A stretch of 64,000 bases of DNA, taken from Anaspis maculata (lineage: Eukaryota; Arthropoda; Insecta; Coleoptera; Scraptiidae). The position numbers and the translations under genes are program-made. The notes beneath the pieces are model-generated. The model made no database searches. It had not been told where the DNA came from and was given only the letters and a program-made list of their open reading frames with translations. Of this stretch, positions 42,201 through 52,635 are shown piece after piece. The stretch spans positions 27,957,681 to 28,021,680 of the forward strand of contig OX421965.1 of the NCBI GenBank assembly GCA_949128115.1. Direction: 5' to 3'. Within the stretch, counting starts at the first letter, position 1. Every line of letters starts with the position of its first letter.

Positions 42201-44932
42201 ACGCAACATCTGACGAACGAACACAAATATAGAAGAAAAGACGCAATTGTTTTCCAAGAAAATCAGGTTTTAACCCACGTGACTTCAGGCTTCAACCCAC
42301 GTGACTTCAGGCTCCAGCCCACGTGACTTCAGGCTTCAACCCACGTGACTTCAGGCTTCAACCCACGTGACTTCAGGCTTCAACCCACGTGACTTTTGAA
42401 ACGATCGGTCACCACTTTTGGAGTTGGCAGCTCTTTGTTCCAAACGCAACATCTGACGAACGAACACGAATATCAAAAAACTGAAGACACAATTGTTATC
42501 CAGAAAGTTCAGGCTTCAACTCACGTGACTTCAGGCTTCAACCCACGTGACTCCAGGCTTCAACCCACGTGACTTTTGAAACGATCGGTCATCACTTTTG
42601 AAGTTGGCAGCCACTTGTTCCAAACGCAACATCTGACATACGAACACAAATATAGTAAGAAAGACACAACTGTTATCCAAAAAGTTCAGGCTCCAACCCA
42701 CGTGACTCCAGGCTTCAACCCACGTGACTTTCAAAACGATCGGTCATCACTTTTGGAGTTGGCAGCTACTTTTTCCAAACGCAACATCTGACGAACGAAC
42801 ACAAATATAGAAAAAAAGACACAATTGTTATCCAAAAAGTTCAGGTTTGAACCCACGTGACTCCAGGCTCCAACCCACGTGACTTCAGGCTTCAACCCAC
42901 GTGAATTTTAAAAAGATCGGTCAGCACTTTTGATGTTGGCAGCTACTTGTTCCAAACGCAACATCTGACGAACGAACACAAATATAGAAGAAAAGACACA
43001 ATTGTCTTCCAAAAAGTTCAGGTTTCAACCCACGTGACTTCTGGCTTTAACCCACGTGACTTCAGGCTTCAGCCCACGTTTTTCAGGCTTCAACCCACGT
43101 GACTTCAGGCTTCAACCCACGTGACTTCAGGCTTCAACCCACGTGACTTTTAAAACGATCGGTCACCACTTTTGGAGTTGGCAGCTACTTGTTCCAAACG
43201 CAACATCTGACGAACGAACAAAAATATCAAAACAAAATGACGAAATTGTTATCCAAAAAGTTCAGGTTTGAACCCACGTGACTCCAGGCTCCAACCCACG
43301 TGATTTCAGGCTTCAACCCACGTGACTTTTAAAACGACCGGTCACCACTTTTGATATTTGCAGCTACTTGTTCCAAACGCAACATCTGACGAACGAAAAC
43401 AAATATAGAAGAAAAGACACAATTGTTATCCAAAAAATTCAGGTTTCAACCCACGTGACTTCGGGTTTCAACCCACGTGACTTCAGGCTCCAACCCACGT
43501 GACTTTGAAGACGATCGGTCACCACTTTTGAAGTTGGCAGCTACACTTTCCAAACGCAACATCTGACGAACGAACACAAATATAGAAGAAAGGACACAAT
43601 TGTTATCAAAAAAATTCAGGTTTCAACCCACGTGACTTCAGTCTTCAACCCACGTGACTTCAGGCTTCAACCCACGTGACTTTTAAAACAATCGGTTACC
43701 ACTTTTGATGTTGGCAGCTACTTGTTCCAAACGCAACATCTGACGAACGAACACAAATATAGAAGAAAAGACACAATTGTCTTCCAAAAAGTTCAGGTTT
43801 CAACCCACGTGACTTCAAGCTTTAACCCACGTGACTTCGGGCTTCAACCCACGTGACTTCAGGCTTCAACCCACGTGACTTCAGGCTTCAACCCACGTGA
43901 ATTTTAAAACGATCGGTCACCACTTTTGGAGTTGGCAGCTACTTGTTCCAAACGCAACATCTGACGAACGAACACAAATATAGAAGAAAAGACGCAATTG
44001 TTTTCCAAGAAAATCAGGTTTTAACCCACGTGACTTCAGGCTTGAACCCACCTGACTTTAGTCTTCAACCCACGTGACTTCAGGCTTCAACCCACGTGAC
44101 TTTTAAAACAATCGGTTACCACTTTTGAAGTTGGCAGCTACTCTTTCCAAACGCAACATCTGACGAACGAACACAAATATAGAAGAAAAGACACAATTGT
44201 TATTCAAAAAGTTCAGGTTTCAACCCACGTGACTTCAGGCTCCAGCCCACGTGACTTCAGGCTTCAACCCACGTGACTTCAGGCTTCAACCCACGTGACT
44301 TCAGGCTTCAACCCACGTGACTTCAGGCTTCAACCCACGTGACTTTTAAAACGATCGGTCACCACTTTTGGAGTTGGCAGCTACTTGTTCCAAACGCAAC
44401 ATCTGACGAACGAACACAAATATCAAAACAAAATGACGAAATTGTTATCCAAAAAGTTCAGGTTTGAACCCACGTGACTCCAGGCTCCAACCCACGTGAT
44501 TTCAGGCTTCAACCCACGTGACTTTAAAAACGATCGGTCACCACTTTTGATGTTGGCAGCTACTTGTTCCAAACGCAACATCTGACGAACGAACACAAAT
44601 ACAGAAGAAAAGACACATATGTTATCCAAAAAGTTCAGGTTTCAACCCACGTGACTTCAGGCTTTAACCCACGTGACTCCAGGCCTCAAACCACGTGGCT
44701 TCAGGCTTCAACCCACGTGACTTCAGGCTTCAACCCACGTGACTTTTGAAACGATCGGTCACCACTTTTGGAGTTGGCAGCTACTTGTTCCAAACGCAAC
44801 ATCTGACGAACGAACACAAATATCAAAAAACTGAAGACACAATTGTTATCCAGAAAGTTCAGGCTTCAACCCACGTGACTTCAGGCTTCAACCCACGTTC
44901 TTCCAGGCTTCAACCCACGTGACTTTTGAAAC

Positions 44933-45838
44933 GATCGGTCACCACTTTTGAAGTTGGCAGCTACTCTTTCCAAACGCAACATCTGACGAACGAACACAAA
45001 TATAGAAGAAAAGACCCAATTGTTATTCAAAAAGTTCAGGTTTTAACCCACGTGACTTCAGGCTTCAGCCCACGTGACTTTAGGCTTCAACCCACGTGAC
45101 TTCAGGCTTCAACCCACGTGACTTCAGGCTTCAACCCACGTGACTCCTCAAACGATCGGTCACCACTTTTGGAGTTGGCAGCTACTTGTTCCAAACGCAA
45201 CATCTGACGAACGAACACAAATATGGAAGAAAAGTCACAATTGTTATTCAAAAAGTTCAGGTTTCAACCAACGTGACTTCAGGCTTCAGCCCACGTGACT
45301 TCAGGCTTCAACCCACGTGACTTCAGGCTTCAGCCCACGTGACTTCAGGCTTCAGCCCACGTGACTTCAGGCTTCAATCCACGTGACTTTAGGCTTCAAC
45401 CCACGTGACTTCAGGCTTCAACCCACGTGACTCTTCAAACGATCGGTCACCACTTTTGGAGTGGTCAGCCACTTGTTCCAAACGCAACATCTGACGAACG
45501 AACACAAATATAGTAAAAAAGACACAACTGTTATCCAAAAAGTTCAAGCTTCAACCCACGTGACTCCAGGCTTCAACCCACGTGACTTTTGAAACGATCG
45601 GTCACCACTTTTGATGTTGGCAGCTACTTGTTCCAAACGCAACATCTGACGAACGAACCCAAATATAGAAGAAAAGACACATATGTTATCCAAAAAGTTC
45701 AGGTTTCAACCCACGTGACTTCGGGCTTTAACCCACGTGACTTCAGGCCTCAAACCACGTGGCTTCAGGCTTCAACCCACGTGACTTCAGGCTTCAACCC
45801 ACGTTCTTCCAGGCTTCAACCCACGTGACTTTTGAAAC
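44933..45838 (+). repeat. 906-bp tandem duplication, copy 1
   Basis: Unit marks at 44,933, 45,154, 45,441, 45,596 and 45,839 give lengths 221, 287, 155 and 243, which sum to 906. The next copy gives 221 and 287, then 155, at 45,839, 46,060, 46,347 and 46,502. Shared marks include AAATATGGAAGAAAAG, ACTCCTCAAACGATCGG and ATAGTAAAAA with ACAACTG. Four consecutive units with this irregular length series repeating in order cannot be chance. Confidence 0.87.
45261..45440 (+). repeat. Longest 22-bp module run (8 boxes) in a 287-bp unit
   Basis: Eight modules at a strict 22-bp pitch. The first is degenerate (AACGTG at 45,270), followed by CACGTG at 45,292, 45,314, 45,336, 45,358, 45,380, 45,402 and 45,424. 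A second eight-module unit lies at 46,060-46,346. Extra modules only ever come as whole 22-bp steps, which suggests expansion by slippage or unequal exchange of the module itself, apart from exchange of whole units. Confidence 0.92.
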
Positions 45839-46744
45839 GATCGGTCACCACTTTTGAAGTTGGCAGCTACTCTTTCCAAACGCAACATCTGACGAACGAA
45901 CACAAATATAGAAGAAAAGACCCAATTGTTATTCAAAAAGTTCAGGTTTCAACCCACGTGACTTCAGGTTTCAGCCCACGTGACTTCAGGCTTCAACCCA
46001 CGTGACTTCAGGCTTCAACCCACGTGACTTCAGGCTTAAACCCACGTGACTCCTCAAACGATCGGTCACCACTTTTGGAGTTGGCAGCTACTTGATCCAA
46101 ACGCAACATCTGACGAACGAACACAAATATGGAAGAAAAGACACAATTGTTATTCAAAAAGTTCAGGTTTCAACCCACGTGACTTCAGGCTTCAGCCCAC
46201 GTGACTCCAGGCTTCAACCCACGTGACTTCAGGCTTCAGCCCACGTGACTTCAGGCTTCAGCCCACGTGACTCCAGGCTTCAACTCACGTGACTTCAGGC
46301 TTCAACCCACGTGACTTCAGGCTTCAACCCACGTGACTCTTAAAACTATCGGTCACCACTTTTGGAGTTGGCAGCCACTTGTTCCAAACGCAACATCTGA
46401 CGAACGAACACAAATATAGTAAAAATGACACAACTGTTATCCAAAAAGTTCAAGCTTCAACCCACGTGACTCCAGGCTTCAACCCACGTGACTTTTAAAA
46501 CGATCGGTCACCACTTTTGATGTTGGCAGCTACTTGTTCCAAACGCAACATCTGACGAACGAACCCAAATATAGAAGAAAAGACACATATGTTATCCAAA
46601 AAGTTCAGGTTTCAACCCACGTGACTTCAGGCTTCAACCCACGTGACTTCAGGCTCCAACCCACGTGACTTTTGAAACGATCGGTCACCACTTTTGGAGT
46701 TGGCAGCTACTTGTTCCAAACGCAACATCTGACGAACGAACACG
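45839..46744 (+). repeat. 906-bp tandem duplication, copy 2 (final unit differs)
   Basis: Partner of 44,933-45,838, with the length series 221, 287 and 155 preserved. The last unit is 177 bp (46,502-46,678) instead of 243, a loss of three 22-bp modules. The mark at 46,347 reads CTATCGG instead of CGATCGG. Copy 2 then leads into AAATATCAAAAAACTGAAG units like those at 31,870 and 42,470. Confidence 0.8.
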
Positions 46745-49700
46745 AATATCAAAAAACTGAAGACACAATTGTTATCCAGAAAGTTCAGGCTTCAACTCAC
46801 GTGACTTCAGGCTTCAACCCACGTGACTCCAGGCTTCAACCCACGTGACTTTTGAAACGATCGGTCATCACTTTTGAAGTTGGCAGCCACTTGTTCCAAA
46901 CGCAACATCTGACATACGAACACAAATATAGTAAGAAAGACACAACTGTTATCCAAAATGTTCAGGCTCCAACCCACGTGACTCTAGGCTTCAACCCACG
47001 TGACTTTTGAAACGATCGGTCATCACTTTTGGAGTTGGCAGCTACTTTTTCCAAACGCAACATCTGACGAACGAACACAAATATAGAAAAAAAGACACAA
47101 TTGTTATCCAAAAAGTTCAGGTTTGAACCCACGTGACTCCAGGCTCCAACCCACGTGACTCCAGGCTTCAACCCACGTGACTTCAGGCTTAAACCCACGT
47201 GACATTGGAGACGATCGGTCACCACTTTTGAAGTTGGCAGCTACTCTTTCCAAACGCAACATCTGACGAACGAACACAAATATAGAAGAAAAGACACAAT
47301 TGTTATCAAAAAAATTCAGGTTTCAACCCACGTGACGTCAGGCTTCAACCCACGTGACTTTGAAGACGATCGATCACCACTTTTGAAGTTGGCAGCTACT
47401 CTTTCCAAACGCAACATCTGACGAACGAACACAAATATAAAAGAAAAGACACAATTGTTATCAAAAAAATTCAGGTTTCAACCCACGTGACTTCAGGCTT
47501 CAACCCACGTGACTTCAGGCTTAAGCCCACGTGACTTTGGAGACGATCGGTCACCACTTTTGAAGTTGGCAGCTACTCTTTCCAAACGCAACATCTGACG
47601 AACGAACACAAATATAGAAGAAAAGACACATATGTTATCCAAAAAGTTCAGGTTTCAACCCACGTGACTTCAGGCTTGAACCCACGTGACTCCAGGCTCC
47701 AAACAACGTGACTTCAGGCTTCAACCCACGTGACTTTCAAAACGATCGGTTACCACTCTTGATGTTGGCAGCTACTTGTTCCAAATGCAACATCTGACAA
47801 ACGAACACAAATATAGAAGAAAAGACGCAATTGTTATCCAAAAAAATCAGGTTCCAACCCACGTGATTTCAAGCTTGAACCCACGTGACTTCAGTCTTCA
47901 ACCCACGTGACTTCAGGCTTCAACCCACGTGACTTTCAAAACGATCGGTTACCACTCTTGATGTTGGCAGCTACTTGTTCCAAATGCAACATCTGACGAA
48001 CGAACACAAATATAGAAAAAAAGACACAATTGTTATCCAAAAAGTTCAGGTTTGAACCCACGTGACTCCAGACTCCAACCCACGTGACTCCAGGCTTCAA
48101 CCCACGTGACTTTTAAAACGATCGGTTACCACTCTTGATGTTGGCAGCTACTTGTTCCAAACGCAACATCTGACGAACGAACACAAATATAGAAAATAAG
48201 ACACAATTGTTATCCAAAAAGTTCAGGTTTGAACCCACGTGACTCCAGACTCCAACCCACGTGACTTCAGGCTTCAACCCACGTGACTTTCAAAACGATC
48301 GGTTACCACTCTTGATGTTGGCAGCTACTTGTTCCAAATGCAACATCTGACAAACGAACACAAATATAGAAGAAAAGACGCAATTGTTATCCAAAAAGTT
48401 CAGGTTTGAACCCACGTGACTCCAGGCTCCAACCCACGTGACTTCAGGCTTCAACCCACGTGACTTTCGAAACGATCGGTTACCACTCTTGATGTTGGCA
48501 GCTACTTGTTCCAAATGCAACATCTGACAAACGAACACAAATATAGAAGAGAAGACGCAATTGTTATCCGAAAAAATCAGGTTTCAACCCACGTGACTTC
48601 AGGCTTGAACCCACGTGACTCCAGGCTCCAACCCACGTGACTTCAGGCTTCAACCCACGTGACTTTCAAAACGATCGGTTACCACTCTTGATGTTGGCAG
48701 CTACTTGTTCCAAATGCAACATCTGACGAACGAACACAAATATAGAAAAAAAGACACAATTGTTATCCAAAAAGTTCAGGTTTCAACCCACGTGACTTCA
48801 GGCTTGAACCCACGTGACTTCAGTCTTCAACCCACGTGACTTCAGGCTTCAACCCACGTGACTTTTAAAACGATCGGTTACCACTCTTGATGTTGGCAGC
48901 TACTTGTTCCAAATGCAACATCTGACGAACGAACACAAATATAGAAAAAAAGACACAATTGTTATCCAAAAAGTTCAGGTTTGAACCCACGTGACTCCAG
49001 GCTCCAACCCACGTGACTTCAGGCTTCAACCCACGTGACTTTCGAAACGATCGGTTACCACTCTTGATGTTGGCAGCTACTTGTTCCAAATGCAACATCT
49101 GACAAACGAACACAAATATAGGAGAGAAGACGCAATTGTTATCCGAAAAAATCAGGTTTCAACCCACGTGACTTCAGGCTTGAACCCACGTGACTCCAGG
49201 CTCCAACCCACGTGACTTCAGGCTTCAACCCACGTGACTTTCAAAACGATCGGTTACCACTCTTGATGTTGGCAGCTACTTGTTCCAAATGCAACATCTG
49301 ACGAACGAACACAAATATAGAAAAAAAGACACAATTGTTATCCAAAAAGTTCAGGTTTGAACCCACGTGACTCCAGGCTCCAATCCACGTGACTTCAGGC
49401 TTCAATTCACGTGACTTTCAAAACGATCGGTTACCACTCTAGATGTTGGCAGCTACTTGTTCCAAACGCAACATCTGACCAACGAACACAAATATAGAAG
49501 AAAAGACGCAATTGTTATCCAAAAAAATCAGGTTTCAACCCACGTGACTTCAGGCTTAAACCCACGTGACTCCAGGCTCCAACCCACGTGACTTCAGGCT
49601 TAAACTTACTTGACTTTCGAAACGATCGGTTACCACTCTTGATGTTGGCAGCTACTTGTTCCAAATGCAACATCTGACAAACGAACACAAATATAGAAGA

Positions 49701-50397
49701 AAAGACGCAATTGTTATCCAAAAAAATCAGGTTTACACCCACGTGACTTCAGGCTTGAACCCACGTGACTTCAGTCTTCAACCCACGTGACTTCAGGCTT
49801 CAACCCACGTGACTTTGAAAACGATCGGTCACCACATTTGAAGTTGGCAGCTTCTCTTTCCAAACGCAACATCTGACGAACGAACACAAATATAGAAAGA
49901 AAGACACAATTGTTATCCAAAAAGTTCAGGTTTGAACCCACGTGACTCCAGGCTCCAACCCACGTGACTCCGGGCTTCAACCCATGTGACTTTTAAATCG
50001 ATCGGTTATCACTCTTGATGTTGGCAGCTACTTGTTCCAAATGCAACATCTGACAAACGAACACAAATATAGAAGAAAAGACGCAATTGTTATCCAAAAA
50101 AATCAGGTTTCAACCCACGTGACTTCAGGCTTGAACCCACGTGACTTCAGTCTTCAACCCACGTGACTTTAGGCTTCAACCCACGTGACTTCCAGAACGA
50201 TCGGTTACCACTCTTGATGTTGGCAGCTACTTGTTCCAAATGCAACATCTGACAAACGAACACAAATAGCAAAGAAAAGACGCAATTGTTATCCAAAAAA
50301 ATCAGGTTTCAACCCACGTGACTTCAGGCTCCAACCCACGTGACTTCAGGCTTCAACCCACGTGACTTCAGGCTTCAACCCACGTGACTTTCGAAAC

Positions 50398-51547
50398 GAT
50401 CGGTTACCACTCTTGATGTTGGCAGCTACTTGTTCCAAATGCAACATCTGACAAACGAACACAAATATAGAAGGAAAGACGCAATTGTTATCCAAAAAAA
50501 TCAGGTTTCAACCCACGTGACTTCAGGCTTGAACCCACGTGACTCCAGTCTTCAACCCACGTGACTTCAGGCTTCAACCCACGTGACTTTGAAAACGATC
50601 GGTCACCACATTTGAAGTTGGCAGCTTCTCTTTCCAAACGCAACATCTGACGAACGAACACAAATATAGAGAAAAAAACACAATTCTTATCCAAAAAGTT
50701 CAGGTTTGAACCCACGTGACTCCAGGCTCCAACCCACGTGACTCCGGGCTTCAACCCATGTGACTTTTAAATCGATCGGTTACCACTCTTGATGTTGGCA
50801 GCTACTTGTTCCAAATGCAACATCTGACAAACGAACACAAATATAGAAGGAAAGACGCAATTGTTATCCAAAAAAATCAGGTTTCAACCCACGTGACTTC
50901 AGGCTCCAACCCACGTGACTTCAGGCTTCAACCCACGTGACTTCAGGCTTCAACCCACGTGACTTTCGAAACGATCGGTTACCACTCTTGATGTTGGCAG
51001 CTACTTGTTCCAAATGCAACATCTGACAAACGAACACAAATATAGAAGGAAAGACGCAATTGTTATCCAAAAAAATCAGGTTTCAACCCACGTGACTTCA
51101 GGCTTGAACCCACGTGACTCCAGTCTTCAACCCACGTGACTTCAGGCTTCAACCCACGTGACTTTGAAAACGATCGGTCACCACATTTGAAGTTGGCAGC
51201 TTCTCTTTCCAAACGCAACATCTGACGAACGAACACAAATATAGAAAAAAAAACACAATTCTTATCCAAAAAGTTCAGGTTTGAACCCACGTGACTCCAG
51301 GCTCCAACCCACGTGACTCCGGGCTTCAACCCATGTGACTTTTAAATCGATCGGTTACCACTCTTGATGTTGGCAGCTACTTGTTCCAAATGCAACATCT
51401 GACAAACGAACACAAATATAGAAGGAAAGACGCAATTGTTATCCAAAAAAATCAGGTTTCAACCCACGTGACTTCAGGCTTGAACCCACGTGACTTGAGT
51501 CTTCAACCCACGTGACTTTAGGCTTCAACCCACGTGACTTTGAAAAC
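50398..51547 (+). repeat. 575-bp trimer, two tandem copies
   Basis: Copies 50,398-50,972 and 50,973-51,547 each run 199 + 177 + 199 bp. Both contain the otherwise rare AACACAATTCTTATCC (CAATTC in place of CAATTG) and an open frame with LDKNCVF in place of LDNNCVF (50,488-50,754 and 51,063-51,329). Confidence 0.87.
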
Positions 51548-52254
51548 GATCGGTCACCACATTTGAAGTTGGCAGCTTCTCTTTCCAAACGCAACATCTG
51601 ACGAACGAACACAAATATAGAAAAAAAGACACAATTGTTATCCAAAAAGTTCAGGTTTGAACCCACGTGACTCCAGGCTCCAACCCACGTGACTTCAGGC
51701 TTCAACCCACGTGACTTTCAAAACGATCGGTTACCACTCTTGATGTTGGCAGCTACTTGTTCCAAATGCAACATCTGACGAACGAACACAAATATAGAAA
51801 AAAAGACACAATTGTCATCCAAAAAGTTCAGGTTTGAACCCACGTGACTCCAGGCTCCAACCCACGTGACTTCAGGCTTCAACCCACGTGACTTTCGAAG
51901 CGATCGGTTACCACTCTTGATGTTGGCTGCTACTTGTTCCAAATGCAACATCTGACAAACGGATACAAATATAGAAAAAAAGACACAATTGTTATCCAAG
52001 AAAATCAGGTTTCAACCCACGTGACTTCAGGCTTGAACCCACGTGACTCCGAGCTCCAACCCACGTGACTTCAGGCTTCAACCCACGTGACTTTCAAAAC
52101 GATCGGTTACCACTCTTGATGTTGGCAGCTACTTGTTCCAAATGCAACATCTGACGAACGAACACAAATATAGAAAAAAAGACACAATTGTTATTCAAAA
52201 AGTTCAGGTTTGAACCCACGTGACTCCAGGCTCCAACCCACGTGACTTCAGGCT

Positions 52255-52275
52255 TCAACCCACGTGAAGGCAGCT
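52255..52275 (+). other. Internal deletion junction in one unit
   Basis: The read is CCCACGTGAAGGCAGCTAC, where a normal unit has about 33 bases (CTTT, CGATCGG, TTACCACTCTTGATG and so on) between CACGTGA and GGCAGC. The unit therefore lacks its CGATCGG mark and the start of its core. This is an off-ladder deletion only about 250 bp from the orientation switch, and may be related to it. Confidence 0.85.
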
Positions 52276-52489
52276 ACTTGTTCCAAATGCAACATCTGAC
52301 AAACGAACACAAATATAGAAGAAAAGACGCAATTGTTATCCAAAAAAATCAGGTTTTAACCCACGTGACTTCAGGCTTGAACCCACGTGACTTCAGTCTT
52401 CAACTTACGTGACTTCAGGCTTCAACCCACGTGACTTTCAAAACGATCGGTTACCACTCTTGATGTTGGCAGCTACTTGTTCCAAATGC

Positions 52490-52635
52490 AACATATGACG
52501 AACGAACACAAATACACGTGGGTTGAAGCCTGAAGTCACGTGGGTTGGAGCCTGGAGTCACGTGGGTTCAAACCTGAACTTTTTGGATAACAATTGTGTC
52601 TTTTTTTCTATATTTGTGTTCGTTCGTCAGATGTT
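52490..52635. repeat. Inverted repeat at the array orientation switch
   Basis: The left arm at 52,490-52,514 (ending GAACGAACACAAATA) is matched by its reverse complement at 52,611-52,635 (starting TATTTGTGTTCGTTC) with one mismatch over 25 bases. The 96-base loop holds CACGTG modules in reverse orientation. Homology continues outward on both sides (core against inverted core), so the arms are effectively the two half-arrays. The switch itself is between 52,514 and 52,515, where AACACAAATA meets CACGTGGGTTG. Confidence 0.9.

Larger units (their letters stand above)
32246..42872 (+). repeat. Large tandem block R2 (about 10.6 kb)
   Basis: Second copy of block R1. The R1/R2 join lies in about 32,190-32,275. 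A unit that starts like the R1 end (GGTCATCACTTTTGGAG, TACTTTTTCC) finishes with the CAACTCGCGTG module seen near 20,615. The same R1-end unit at 42,743 instead continues with CAACCCACGTG into new sequence, marking the end of R2 near 42,872. Single-base differences from R1 are sparse, for example CCAAAAAAGTCAGG near 31,436 versus CCAAAAAGTTCAGG near 42,033, so the duplication looks recent compared with the divergence between A and B units. Confidence 0.86.
42873..47700 (+). repeat. Diverged, module-rich satellite zone
   Basis: Units here carry more CACGTG modules (n up to 8) and more private variants: AAATATCAAAAAACTGAAG or AAATATCAAAACAAAATGACG in place of AAATATAGAAGAAAAGAC, ACACATATGTTATCC in place of the CAATTG site, TTGGAGTTGGCAGC, and damaged modules such as CCCACGTTCTTCC and CCCACGTTTTTCAGG. 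A- and B-type marks are mixed. No gene or mobile element is visible. The same variant types occur in shortened form at 31,340-32,220, the R1 counterpart of the R2 end. The zone looks less homogenised than the rest. Confidence 0.85.
47701..52514 (+). repeat. Regular forward array with 575-bp trimers
   Basis: A return to homogeneous 177/199-bp units. Two trimer (575-bp) tandems are visible. One has marks 48,297, 48,474, 48,673, 48,872, 49,049 and 49,248 (lengths 177, 199, 199, then 177, 199). The other has marks 50,398, 50,597, 50,774, 50,973, 51,172, 51,349 and 51,548 (199, 177, 199 repeated). The second carries a shared ATAGAAGGAAAGACGC variant, AACACAATTCTTATCC and CCCATGTGACTTTTAAATCGATCGG. 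No gene is seen. Confidence 0.85.

Noticed and set aside
52490..52635. Inverted repeat at the switch as a transposon end or rho-independent terminator
   Set aside because: The arms are ordinary satellite core in opposite orientation, with no transposase, no target-site duplication and no terminator-like stem followed by a T-run.
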